From: FACHB-1406 sp034189065
GTDB taxonomy: Bacteria; Cyanobacteriota; Cyanobacteriia; Cyanobacteriales; Spirulinaceae
Direction of reading: 5' to 3'
Assembly: GCA_034189065.1 (NCBI GenBank)
Contig: JAXHVQ010000005.1
Coordinates: 41,470-105,469 of the forward strand
Length of the DNA stretch: 64,000 nucleotides
Shown here: positions 1 to 8,523 of the stretch, piece by piece
How the letters are laid out: the number at the start of each line of letters is the position of its first letter
Numbering within the stretch: the stretch's first letter is position 1
Notes under the pieces: generated by a model
The model's input: the letters and a program-made list of their open reading frames with translations, nothing else
Database searches by the model: none
Told to the model about the DNA's origin: nothing
Translations under genes and position numbers: made by a program

Positions 1-483
1 CCTAAAACAACTCGAGAATTAGAACATCTGCCGGAACTCAAACAAAAAATAAAAGCTTTTTTGCCTTTGGTCAGTCTCAGCAGCGAAACGGCTAGAAGAG
101 AAATACTGGTCTCCCCCATCTTGCTGGAAGTTATTATTTACGCCCAATGCCAAATGCGCATTGAATATCCTTTAAATGTTAATGATTGGCTTAAAGGAAA
201 TCTGGATTATCTGTTGCGATCTGCACATAATCTATTGATTCTTGAAGCTAAAAGAGACGATCTAACTAGAGGATTTACTCAGTTAGCCGTTGAGTTAATT
301 GCCCTATCGCACATCGAAGACCAGAATGTATTTTATGGGGCAGTAACAATAGGGAATGTCTGGCAATTTGGCAAACTAGAACGCGACCGAAAACAGATTA
401 CTCAAGACCTCAATTTGTTTAAAGTTCCCGATGATTTGGATAGCTTGGTTAGAGTTCTGCTGGGGATTTTGGAAGGAGGTTAA
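1..483 (+). CDS. PD-(D/E)XK-like protein of unknown function, 5' end outside window
   Basis: The reading frame is open from base 1, so the gene begins upstream; 160 codons are visible. The protein is a clear paralogue of the complete gene at 56484-57107: both share a LPLV...E(A)ARRE stretch, a GxLDYxL segment followed by L(I)IEAK, a GFTQL(A/S)(V/A)ELIAL block and an IGN(V/I)WQFG...DRKQI block. The Asp of LDY and the Glu/Lys of LEAK fit the D-ExK core of restriction-endonuclease-like folds; this is an inference from motif spacing. No partner gene is visible on the same strand downstream. Function and substrate are unknown. The coding status is secure because of the paralogue. Confidence 0.8.
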   Translation, partial: PKTTRELEHLPELKQKIKAFLPLVSLSSETARREILVSPILLEVIIYAQCQMRIEYPLNVNDWLKGNLDYLLRSAHNLLILEAKRDDLTRGFTQLAVELIALSHIEDQNVFYGAVTIGNVWQFGKLERDRKQITQDLNLFKVPDDLDSLVRVLLGILEGG

Positions 484-528
484 GATTGTTGCTATTTTTT
501 GAACGTTCTTACCAATTTAAGTAGGTTG

Positions 529-600
529 GTAGGGTGGGCATTGCCTTAATAAGCTTAAATGCTGGGAGACGATTTTCAGGTTAGCAATACCCACCCCTAC
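529..600. repeat. Half-copy of the GTAGGGTGGGCATTGCC palindromic repeat
   Basis: The sequence opens with GTAGGGTGGGCATTGCC and closes with GCAATACCCACCCCTAC, which can fold into one long hairpin. It matches the left half of the 141-bp elements at 35712-35852 and 38694-38834. It lies between two convergent genes and codes for nothing. Confidence 0.75.
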
Positions 601-757
601 TGCTTTTTGTCGTAAGAAAAGCAAGAATTAATTAAAGTTATAATCGACACAAGCTAGATTTTGTTGATGAGCAGGCTTGGCTTTATTTCTTTAACCAGTC
701 TGTACCCTATAATTACGCCGCCGACAAATCTGCCGCACTACGCTGCAATACTTATTC

Positions 758-1324
758 TTACTGCTTTCGGGGGAATAGCTGACTTGCAGTCAAGGTAATC
801 TCTGGGAAAGCCACCAACGACAGGATAGCATCTTCATTCAACAAAATTTCTTGTTGATACTCTCCGTTTTGAGGTTCCCGAAAAATATAAATCTGACGTT
901 TATTGACATTGAGAACCCAGTAATCCACAATCCCCGCTCGAGCATAAATCTGCGCTTTTCGATTGCGATCGCTATACAGCGTTTTATCTGCTATTTCTAC
1001 TAGCAGGAAAATATCATTGGGAGTGGGATGAGACTCTTGATACTCGTCGGAATCGATGCGGACGACGGCGATATCGGGTTCGGGTTCGGAATTAGGCGGT
1101 AGCGTCACGGGGAGTTGAACGCGAATTATTGCTTTACCCGTCAGTAACGTTCTCAGACAGTCCGATGTGCGTTGGGTGGCAGCAGCATGGGGAGGTTGTT
1201 GGGGGTTCATATATCGAATTTGCCCTTCTACCAATTCGACGCGATCCTCACTGGTGAGAATTTGCGCCTCTATCATGCGGTGATAATCCTCGACAGTCCA
1301 CAATTTTACTAGAGTTGAGGTCAT
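758..1324 (-). CDS. Uma2 family (DUF820) putative endonuclease
   Basis: The 188-residue protein has the usual Uma2 layout: N-terminal WTVEDYHRMIE segment, an ED(R)VELVEGQI strand, a PEPDIAVV motif and then DIFLLVEIADKTLYSDR, followed by YARAGIVDYWVLNV. The Asp of PDIAVV and the Glu of LLVEIAD are the expected PD-(D/E)XK-type residues. Uma2 proteins are strongly expanded in cyanobacteria and their biological role is not settled. It stands alone on the minus strand. A second family member is at 39864-40445. Start is the ATG giving MTSTLVKLW. Confidence 0.9.
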   Translation of the reverse strand: MTSTLVKLWTVEDYHRMIEAQILTSEDRVELVEGQIRYMNPQQPPHAAATQRTSDCLRTLLTGKAIIRVQLPVTLPPNSEPEPDIAVVRIDSDEYQESHPTPNDIFLLVEIADKTLYSDRNRKAQIYARAGIVDYWVLNVNKRQIYIFREPQNGEYQQEILLNEDAILSLVAFPEITLTASQLFPRKQ

Positions 1325-1446
1325 AAGGAATAGTTGCGCGATCGCGTATAATCTAGCCCCAGACGTTCATACTAATCCAAGTTTACACTATATTATTAAA
1401 ATGCGCGGTAATTATCCCGCACTACGCTCCCTCACGATGCGCTAAA

Positions 1447-1707
1447 ATGACTTCTCAAACGATTGATATTGTAGAAGATTTGCTGGAAAAGTTACAGAAG
1501 CTATTACCTGAAAAACAGGAACAAGTGTTGGCTTTCGTTGAGTTCCTACTTTTTCAGCAGAATCAATCCACGCAAGGTTCTGGGTTAGCTGAAGTTGCAC
1601 CATTGGCTACCGAGCAGCGAGTGTTTGGTCAATATCGAGGACAAATCTGGATGAGTGAAGATTTTAACGAGCCTTTGCCAGATGAGTTTTGGCTGGGGGA
1701 ATCTTGA
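1447..1707 (+). CDS. DUF2281 family protein, probable antitoxin of a VapC pair
   Basis: The 86-residue protein begins with a helical segment ending in LPEKQEQVLAFVEFLLF and ends with FGQYRGQIWMSEDFNEPLPD, the characteristic DUF2281 tail (a stretch ending in IWMSEDFDEPLPD in many cyanobacterial relatives). Such proteins are usually encoded directly before a PIN-domain toxin, as here: its TGA stop overlaps the TTG start of the next gene in a TTGA arrangement, implying translational coupling. The antitoxin role is inferred from family and context. Confidence 0.85.
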   Translation: MTSQTIDIVEDLLEKLQKLLPEKQEQVLAFVEFLLFQQNQSTQGSGLAEVAPLATEQRVFGQYRGQIWMSEDFNEPLPDEFWLGES

Positions 1708-2048
1708 GAGTTTTACTAGATACTCATGTTTTTATCTGGATCGATGATTCTCCAGAGAAGGTGTCGCGTCATGTAATGTCGCTATTATTGAATACGGATA
1801 ATATATTGATGTTGAGCATGGCGAGTCTTTGGGAAATGCAGATTGAAATACAACTGGGAAAACTCCAGCTTAATGCTCCGCTACCGGAAGTTGTGGCAAC
1901 TCAACAACAAATTAACGCTCTTCAAATTTTGCCGATCGAGCTGACTCATATTTTTGCTCTAGACGGATTGCCAAAACATCATCGAGATCCATTCGATAGA
2001 CTGTTAATTGCTCAAGCCATTGTCACTCAAATCCCTATTTTAAGTTGA
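1704..2048 (+). pseudogene. PIN-domain (VapC-like) toxin, C-terminally truncated
   Basis: From the TTG at 1704 the protein reads LRVLLDTHVFIW, the normal start of this VapC subgroup, although an upstream in-frame TTG at 1689 exists. Three acidic PIN positions are visible: Asp in LLDTH, Glu in SLWEM and Asp in RDPFDRLL. The protein stops right after IPILS, where relatives continue with about 20 residues carrying the last acidic residue (S-x-D). The sequence after the stop is an IS630 remnant, so the toxin has probably lost its end by insertion. With one metal ligand missing it is probably inactive, leaving the upstream antitoxin without a working partner. Confidence 0.75.
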
Positions 2049-2234
2049 GGTACAGTTAAAGAGAACCTCAAAATTTCGGTTACGAAAGCTTATTCAACAG
2101 ATTTTCGTCTAAAAATCCTGGAGACTTACGAAACTACTCCCATCTCACAGCGCCAGCTCGCTCAAAAGTTTTCAGTAGCTCTCAGTTTTGTTCAAAAACT
2201 GCTCAAGCAACGTTGTTTAAGCGGCTTAACCTAA
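2049..2234 (+). mobile_element. IS630-family transposase remnant (N-terminal HTH part only)
   Basis: Bases 2079-2234 translate, without a start codon, to a peptide containing AYSTDFRLKILETYETTPIS and then QRQLAQKFSVALSFVQKLLK, the N-terminal helix-turn-helix of IS630-type transposases of cyanobacteria. It ends at a TAA and the catalytic DDE part is absent. The bases just before it, GAGGTACAG...GAACCTC, look like the outer end of the element and start at the premature stop of the VapC gene. It is a dead fragment. Confidence 0.75.
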
Positions 2235-2477
2235 CTCTTAAAAAGCGGCGAGACCCCGCGTCGGCGTAAGACGCAAGGGAATGCTCGCCAAGATAAAACA
2301 CTTTATCCAGAAAACAGCGGGCTTAAATTTGTACCGCGCGATCGCCAACTCGGAGTTGCTTGGCAACCCCCCAAACTAAGCGTATGGTGCGTGTTTGCTT
2401 ACCAACGCTTGAATCAAAATTCATAAGGCGTACCGAAGCGCAAATAACGACCGATGACTAATGACCAATAACTAACC

Positions 2478-5400
2478 CTATCGCTGTTTTAAAGGAATTT
2501 CAATACGAATTTCAGTTCCCCGTTCGAGGGTAGAAGTACACTGAATCGTTCCGTTATGCTTTTCAACAATAATTTGATAGCTAATGGACATTCCTAAACC
2601 CGTTCCCTGCCCCACTTCTTTGGTCGTAAAAAATGGGTCGAAGATACGCTCTTCAACTCGCTTTGGCATTCCCGCACCGTTATCTCGAATGCGAAAGCAA
2701 GCCCATTCCGATCGCAGGAGTTCGGTGACAATTTCAATGGTGCTGGGATTCTGTTTATTTTCCACTTCGCTGCGGGTTTTATCGCGTTCGTCGAGGGCAT
2801 CAATGGCATTTACTAAAACGTTCATAAACACCTGATTGAGCTGTCCGGGATAGCATTCAACTTTGGCGAATAGACCATAGTTTTGAACGATTCTAATTGC
2901 CGGACGATTGGCTTTTGATTTAAGTCGATTTTGTAAAATCATCAAGGTGCTGTCAATACCTTGATGAATATCAACCGTTTTATATTCGGCTTCGTCAAGG
3001 CGGGAAAAGTTGCGCAACGAGAGGACAATCTCGCGGATGCGGTCTGTCCCGACGCGCATGGAATTCAGCAGTTTAATTAAGTCTTCTCGCACAAAATCGA
3101 GATCGATCGCGTCAATTTCTTCTTGAATTGTATTGGGCGGATGGGGATAATGTTGTTGATAGAGATCGAGCAGTTTCAGAAGGTCGCACGTATATTCGCT
3201 GGCGGGGACAAGATTGCCGTGAATAAAGTTAATCGGATTATTGATTTCGTGGGCAACTCCAGCGACTAATTGACCCAAACTGGACATTTTTTCGCTTTGA
3301 ATCAGTTGACCTTGGGTTCGCTGCAATTCGTGCAAGGCGTGTTCTAAATCTCGCGCTTGTTGTTGAAGTTGAATTTCGGCTTGTTTGCGTTCGGTAATAC
3401 TCAGTCCCGCCCCTCGAAACCCTCTAATTTCGCTATTTTCATCTAATAAGGGTACGCCGTTTATTTGTTCCCAAACAAGTTCGCCGTCGGGGGTGCGATC
3501 GCGGAATTCTAGTTGAAAGTTGCTTCTTTGCGCGCGCGCGTCTTGCAAGATTCCTTTCACTCTCTCAATATCTTCGGGGAACATCACCTTAAAAAGAGTT
3601 CGCCCTAAGAGTTCTTCGGGGGAGTAACCTTTGACGGATTTGACTTTATGGGTGAGAAAGGTGTAAACTCCCTCTAAGTCAATTTCCCATAAATATTCTC
3701 CGGCAGCTTCCGAGACATCGCGAAAACGTTTCTCGCTCTCGCGCAATGCAGCTTCGGCAAGGGCGCGATCGCTAATATCCATCGCCGTCCCGAACAAACG
3801 CACCACCCGACCTTTTTCGTCCTTGTAGGCTTCCCCCAAAACGTTGATGTAGCGTAGCTCTCCGTCAGCGCGATAAATACGCAGGTCGAGATTGTAGGGA
3901 TAACCCGTAGCGATGGCAATTTCTAAGGTTTTTTCCCACAAAGGACGATCTTCTAAGTGGATATAGCTACGTCTCTCTTCGAGTGAGGGAGCATGAGGTG
4001 CGGGTTTGCGCCCAAAAATTCTAAATAATTCCTCAGACCAGATCGCGGTTTGAGTATTGACATCGAATTCCCAATTCCCGATACGAGCCACTCGCTGGGC
4101 TTCTTGAAGAGTTTGCGCCATTCGTTGGAGTTTGAGTTCGGCGCGTTTGTGTTCGGTAATATTAGTATAAGAGCTGAGAAAAGCGAGAACCGCTCCCGTT
4201 GCATCTTTAATGGGGTTGGCGCGCAGGAGAGTTTGGACAACTTGACCGCCGCGCGAGTGCAACTCCACTTCCCCCGTCCAGGAGCGACCTTCGCCCAAGT
4301 TGTGGGAAATGGTCTGTTGGAGGGACGTATCGGCATACATCCTGGTCATCCCGCCCGAGCGATTAAACGTCTCGACGCTTTCCGACTCCAACAGTTGACA
4401 AAAGGCCGGGTTTTGATAAAAATGATTCCCTCGAGTATCAGCAAAGGCGATCGCGTCGCTGGCACTTTCAACGGCGTGTTTGTATAACATCAAAGACTCC
4501 TCAGCGGCGATCTCATCGGTCACATCTTCAATAATCGCCAATAAATACTGAGGAATCCCTTGACGATCCAAAATGGCTGTTTTTCGGGTATGCAAAATTT
4601 TAGTGATACCAGAGGAGCGAACCTCAATGCGTTCTTGGGGAATATCCATGCACCGGCCCGAGCGTAACACTTCGCGATCGCAAGCCATAAACGCCTCTGC
4701 CTGGTGGGGATCGAACAACTCGCGATCGGTTTTCCCCATCACCTCTTCGGCGCTGTAACCCAGCACGTCCGTCGCTGCCGCATTCCAAAACATAAACCGC
4801 AACCCTCGAGCCTCTTTCACCGCCACCCCTACGGGCAAATTTTCCAGAACCGATGAAAGGAAGTAGCGGGTGTGGTACAGTTCCTCCTCAACGCCTTTGC
4901 GATCGCTAATATCAAAAATCGCCCCATCCAACCCCAACAATTGTCCCTCATCGTCGAAAAAACCTTGACCGCCATCGGCCACCCACTTGAAACTGCCATC
5001 GGCGCAAATCAAGCGATATTCCGCTCGATAGGGCATCCTTTCCGCGATCGCGCGCCGAATTATCTTTTCGACTCGGGACGCATCTTCAGGATGAATCATG
5101 CAGTTCAAACCGCGTTCGTCACTATCGATGACGCTGGCAACGGAGTAACCCGAAATCGTCGCAATCTCCTCGGAAATATACTCGATTGTCCGATTCCCAT
5201 CCGCCCGACAGCGATAAATCGCCCCCGGAATATTTTCCACCAACGTCCGAAAGCGAATTTCGCTCTGTCTCAAAGCGCTTTCCAATTGCTGGCGTTCGGG
5301 AATTTCCACGGCCATCGCCATCACCCCTATAACCTCACCGCATTCGTTGAAACGGGCGATACTGTACCACTCGCAAACAATCGAGCTGCCGTTTCGGGTT

Positions 5401-6479
5401 TGGTGCGGGTGAGTCGAACGGATTCCCCGTTGGGATGGCTCCAAAGCGAGGGCCAACTGTCGCGCTCGCTCCCCGTCGGCAACGATAACCTCAATTAGCG
5501 GACGGCCGAGAACTTCGCGCGCGCAGTAGCCAAAAATTTCTTCGGCTGCCGCATTCCAAGCCACAATTTCCCCCTCGTTCGTCAACTCAACCCGCGCGAT
5601 CGGGATTTCTTCGGGACTCGATGACAGAAGGTGTCCCCCGTGGAATGCCGCTTGTTCGGTGTCGCAAATTTGTTGAAGGGAGATTTCTAGCTGCTTGCGC
5701 GCGCTGATATCGTTGAAATAGACGAATAATTCTTCGTCACCGGGCTGCAATCGGACTTCAAACCAGCGATTTAAAGCGCCATTGAAATCTTGAAACGTCG
5801 TGCTGATTTTGCTCTCGGCAGTAGCGCGGTAGCGAGCCTCCAAAGTCGATCCCGCGCGATCGCCATACAACTGCCAAAAATTTTGACCGAGCAGTTCGCC
5901 CCTCGATTGCCCGAGAATCGAGCAGCCTCGTGCGTTGAGATAGAGGATATCTCCTTGGTTGTCGAGGACGAAACCAGCTTCCGAACTGCCTTCTAGTAAG
6001 GCGGCGACGCGATCGCCCCCCTGTGTAGAGGCAGGAGATTCGAGCAACCAACCTTCCCAAACAATCGAACCATTCCCTTGAGGTTCGGGTTGCGCAACGG
6101 CTTGAAACTCTTGATAGCTCCTCGAAGACAACATCAATCGACCCGTCCAACGCCACGGTTCGAGGGTTCGAGTCGAAAGCAGGAGAGATTGCTCGAGGGA
6201 TTCAATATCTTCGGGATGTGCCAAATCGAGCAAGAGCGAAGCATCTCGCCGAACGTCATCGGGTTCCAATCCCAAAACTTCCCGACACCGATCCGAAACA
6301 TAGAGAAAAGACATCGAACCATCGGGATCCAGTTGAAATTGATAGCGAACGCCTGGAACGTCGTTGATGAGACGTTGCAAGCGCGCTCGATTTTCCGGCA
6401 GGCGCGGAACCGCCATTAGGGTTGAACTCTCGGTGGACTTGGGCTTGAGAGTGAGGTAGATGGGTGCTGGTTTTGGCAT
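2478..6479 (-). CDS. Multi-PAS sensor histidine kinase
   Basis: A 1333-residue soluble kinase with no obvious membrane segment. About eight PAS/PAC units can be counted by their repeated G-Y-S-x-E-E and ...DISDRK/ITERKQ ends, roughly at 30-155, 160-265, 290-400, 405-530, 540-660, 665-785, 795-915 and 920-1045. A short coiled coil leads to the dimerisation/phosphoacceptor segment SSLGQLVAGVAHEINNPINF (His near 1085) and a C-terminal ATPase domain with DNGAGMP and GQGTGLGMSIS boxes. The phosphoacceptor type is the same as in the phytochrome kinase at 58366-60864. No response regulator is adjacent. Ligands of the PAS units cannot be told from sequence. A second in-frame ATG at residue 22 is an alternative start. 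Confidence 0.95.
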   Translation of the reverse strand: MPKPAPIYLTLKPKSTESSTLMAVPRLPENRARLQRLINDVPGVRYQFQLDPDGSMSFLYVSDRCREVLGLEPDDVRRDASLLLDLAHPEDIESLEQSLLLSTRTLEPWRWTGRLMLSSRSYQEFQAVAQPEPQGNGSIVWEGWLLESPASTQGGDRVAALLEGSSEAGFVLDNQGDILYLNARGCSILGQSRGELLGQNFWQLYGDRAGSTLEARYRATAESKISTTFQDFNGALNRWFEVRLQPGDEELFVYFNDISARKQLEISLQQICDTEQAAFHGGHLLSSSPEEIPIARVELTNEGEIVAWNAAAEEIFGYCAREVLGRPLIEVIVADGERARQLALALEPSQRGIRSTHPHQTRNGSSIVCEWYSIARFNECGEVIGVMAMAVEIPERQQLESALRQSEIRFRTLVENIPGAIYRCRADGNRTIEYISEEIATISGYSVASVIDSDERGLNCMIHPEDASRVEKIIRRAIAERMPYRAEYRLICADGSFKWVADGGQGFFDDEGQLLGLDGAIFDISDRKGVEEELYHTRYFLSSVLENLPVGVAVKEARGLRFMFWNAAATDVLGYSAEEVMGKTDRELFDPHQAEAFMACDREVLRSGRCMDIPQERIEVRSSGITKILHTRKTAILDRQGIPQYLLAIIEDVTDEIAAEESLMLYKHAVESASDAIAFADTRGNHFYQNPAFCQLLESESVETFNRSGGMTRMYADTSLQQTISHNLGEGRSWTGEVELHSRGGQVVQTLLRANPIKDATGAVLAFLSSYTNITEHKRAELKLQRMAQTLQEAQRVARIGNWEFDVNTQTAIWSEELFRIFGRKPAPHAPSLEERRSYIHLEDRPLWEKTLEIAIATGYPYNLDLRIYRADGELRYINVLGEAYKDEKGRVVRLFGTAMDISDRALAEAALRESEKRFRDVSEAAGEYLWEIDLEGVYTFLTHKVKSVKGYSPEELLGRTLFKVMFPEDIERVKGILQDARAQRSNFQLEFRDRTPDGELVWEQINGVPLLDENSEIRGFRGAGLSITERKQAEIQLQQQARDLEHALHELQRTQGQLIQSEKMSSLGQLVAGVAHEINNPINFIHGNLVPASEYTCDLLKLLDLYQQHYPHPPNTIQEEIDAIDLDFVREDLIKLLNSMRVGTDRIREIVLSLRNFSRLDEAEYKTVDIHQGIDSTLMILQNRLKSKANRPAIRIVQNYGLFAKVECYPGQLNQVFMNVLVNAIDALDERDKTRSEVENKQNPSTIEIVTELLRSEWACFRIRDNGAGMPKRVEERIFDPFFTTKEVGQGTGLGMSISYQIIVEKHNGTIQCTSTLERGTEIRIEIPLKQR

Positions 6480-6855
6480 AGATTCAATGCGATCGGGGAT
6501 GAGACCGCTCGCCCTCTAGGGCGGCTTGATTCATCAGAAACAATGGGATTTGAAACCCTGTCGTTACCTGGTAGAATTGTAACGGTTACTGACCCACCCG
6601 CAACGGTGGAGACATCAAGCCCAAGCCTAACGCCAAAGTTTGCAGCACTTGCAACAGCGCAGAAAATTTGGCTTTACCACCCAAAAGAGGACGGGGCAAT
6701 GGATGAAAGCATTCCCCACCCTTAAGCTTTTCGGCATAAAACCGCCGCGATCGCGGGTCTGACACTCCTTGACACCGGGGATCGATCGATACCCAATTTA
6801 GATGCGTCTTAGCTTAGCAAAGTCCGTCAGCACTTTCCGCAGATTCTGAACTATT
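6480..6855. other. Intergenic stretch without recognisable gene
   Basis: This 376-base stretch holds a 60-codon open frame at 6543-6725 with no family resemblance and low-complexity composition, which I do not accept as a gene. No RNA or repeat was recognised. It borders a MITE-like element. Confidence 0.5.
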
Positions 6856-7033
6856 TAGGGCTTGCTGCACAAAGCTGAAACCCTATTAATCAATGCGCGA
6901 AGCGGTGTATTAGGGTTGCTTAAAAATTAAAAACTAAAAACTAAAAATTAAATACAATTCCCCCCTGCATCCCCTGCATCCCCTGCTCCCCCTGCATCCC
7001 CTGCTCATCACAACACTTATTCAGCACACCCTA
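6856..7033. mobile_element. MITE-like element with imperfect terminal inverted repeats
   Basis: The ends TAGGGCTTGCTGCACAA (left) and TTATTCAGCACACCCTA (right, reverse complement TAGGGTGTGCTGAATAA) are inverted repeats matching at 13 of 17 positions. The 178-bp interior has no ORF, a further inverted pair (AACCCTA...TAGGGTT) near the left end, an A-rich tract and about five imperfect copies of CCCCTGCAT. The layout fits a non-autonomous transposon derivative; the parent family is not identified. Confidence 0.6.
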
Positions 7034-7114
7034 TTTAAATGTTTGCGATAAGCAGTTTGCGAACAAAAATCCTGGCACTATTAAGCACCAGGAAAATTAA
7101 TCTCCCCATCCCCG

Positions 7115-8068
7115 TTACTGAGCTGGGGACTGCTCTTGGACTTTGGTTGCTTGGGCTGCTTGGGCTTGCATTTCCATCAACTCCGGCAAGGTGACAAAGG
7201 TATAACCCTGCTCTTTAAGTTTCTCAATGATAATCGGCAGCGCGTTAACCGTTCTGCGGCGATCGCCTCCGCCGTCGTGCATGAGGACGATTCCCCCCTG
7301 TCCGGCATTGGCGAGGACATTGCGAATTTGCTGGCTGCTGGAGGCGCGATAGTCTTGGGAGTCGGCAGACCACATCACTACCGTATTCTTCTGACTTGCT
7401 GCATAGGCAGCTAAACCGTTATTCAAGTAGCCTCCCGGCGGTCGAAAGAGGACGCTTTTAACGCCGGTCGTTTCATAGATAATCTCGTCAGTGCGATCGA
7501 GTTCTCGGGCGGCGGCAGCTTGAGAGTGTTGGTGATAGGGATGGCTCCAACTATGATTGGCAACAACGTGACCGTGATTGACAATGGTTTTAGCGAGGTT
7601 AGGAAAGTTTTGGACGTTGCGGCCGAGGAGAAAAAAGGTCGCTTTAATATTATTTTTTTTCAGAATGTATAAAATATCGTTTGTTCCTGTGGGCCAAGGA
7701 CCATCATCAAAGGTGAGCGCGATCGCCTTTTGATTTCCGGGGAGACTAATACTCTGAATTGTTGTCCCCTGAAACTGCTGGGGAAGCGAATAATTATAAA
7801 TCTGATTTTGTTGGGCTTCTAAGCGGGCGATCCGAGCGGCAAAATTTTTTAAAACCCGGGCATCCGAAAGGGTTAACTCCTCTTCTCCTCCCCTTTGAGC
7901 GCCATCGATCGGGTTGGCACCTGCAATGGTTTGAGAAATCTGCTCGGTCGTTTTGAAACGGTCTGCCGATTTGAGAGGCCAAAGCAGACCCAGCGCATAG
8001 CTGAATGCGGCGATTGTCAACGCGAGTAACGTGCGGCGTTGCCATGCCCATGAGTGATGTTGTGCCAC
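7115..8068 (-). CDS. Polysaccharide deacetylase (NodB/CE4) family protein, membrane-anchored
   Basis: The 317-residue protein starts with a basic stretch and one hydrophobic segment (LLALTIAAFSYALGLLW, about residues 14-30), suggesting a periplasmic enzyme held by a signal anchor. A coiled-coil linker precedes the CE4 domain. All NodB motifs are present: AIALTFDDGPWP (catalytic base and metal Asp), HSWSH (metal histidines), RPPGGY, W-S-x-D-(S)QDYR and IVLMHDGGGDR. It should remove acetyl groups from a wall or exopolysaccharide polymer, with peptidoglycan the most likely target. It is transcribed alone, away from a TnpB remnant. Confidence 0.92.
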   Translation of the reverse strand: MAQHHSWAWQRRTLLALTIAAFSYALGLLWPLKSADRFKTTEQISQTIAGANPIDGAQRGGEEELTLSDARVLKNFAARIARLEAQQNQIYNYSLPQQFQGTTIQSISLPGNQKAIALTFDDGPWPTGTNDILYILKKNNIKATFFLLGRNVQNFPNLAKTIVNHGHVVANHSWSHPYHQHSQAAAARELDRTDEIIYETTGVKSVLFRPPGGYLNNGLAAYAASQKNTVVMWSADSQDYRASSSQQIRNVLANAGQGGIVLMHDGGGDRRRTVNALPIIIEKLKEQGYTFVTLPELMEMQAQAAQATKVQEQSPAQ

Positions 8069-8103
8069 CGTAAAATCTCCTTCACACCTGTTAATCTTTT
8101 GAC

Positions 8104-8320
8104 ATACTCCCCGGTAGTATCGACACGGGGATTCTAAGCTCGGGCAGCCATTGCAGGTTGAACCTGTCTAACATCGTCAGTACGGACGTTTCATGAAACT
8201 TCCCTACTGACGGTTGATGCCCCAACCGTACAAATGTTTTTAGCCGCCTTCTCGTCTCGGTCGTTAATGGACCGACTCGCGATTGATATTCCGCAGCAAA
8301 ACCGAATCAGTGGCGGACAG
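8104..8320 (-). pseudogene. IS200/IS605-type tnpB 3' remnant with right-end hairpin
   Basis: Read on the minus strand, the frame gives FCCGISIASRSINDRDEKAA followed by KNICTVGASTV, which is the zinc-finger/RuvC-III end of TnpB (C-x-x-CG ... DRDxNAAxNI ... TVGxST) before a stop. Upstream it is out of frame and unreadable. Downstream of the coding part comes a GAATCCCCG...CGGGGAGTATGTC hairpin (8109-8130), the typical right end of IS200/IS605 elements and the 3' part of the guide-RNA region in intact copies. The left end and the rest of the gene are missing, so this is a relic. Confidence 0.8.
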
Positions 8321-8523
8321 CGCTATAGCCTTCTTGCTCTTTTTTAACCCGCGCATCCGGAATATTCCACCACGTTTGACCATAGGAAGAAGTCTTTCCC
8401 CCTCAAATTGCCTTTTTCCAGGCGATCGGGCTGGGTTACGAGCAATTTTGGCGTTAACGTTAATTTTAATATTGTATTATATCCGACAACAAAGCCCTCG
8501 ACACGAATCAAATTTATTTGATT
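8321..8523. other. Intergenic, nothing recognised
   Basis: The stretch lies between the tnpB relic and the end of panC/cmk. It may contain further, unreadable tnpB-derived bases, but I see no motif that shows it. Confidence 0.4.

Noticed and set aside
4872..5498. 208-codon frame opposite the PAS kinase
   Set aside because: It lies wholly antisense to well-conserved PAS units and has no protein-like pattern; a shadow of biased codon use.
6150..6175. GGTTCGAGGGTTCGAGTC as a tRNA T-arm
   Set aside because: It lies inside the coding sequence of the PAS kinase and no cloverleaf can be built around it. I found no tRNA elsewhere.
6543..6725. 60-codon plus-strand frame after the PAS kinase
   Set aside because: No motif, low-complexity Pro/Thr/Ser content, no ribosome binding site; it lies in a repeat-rich intergenic region.
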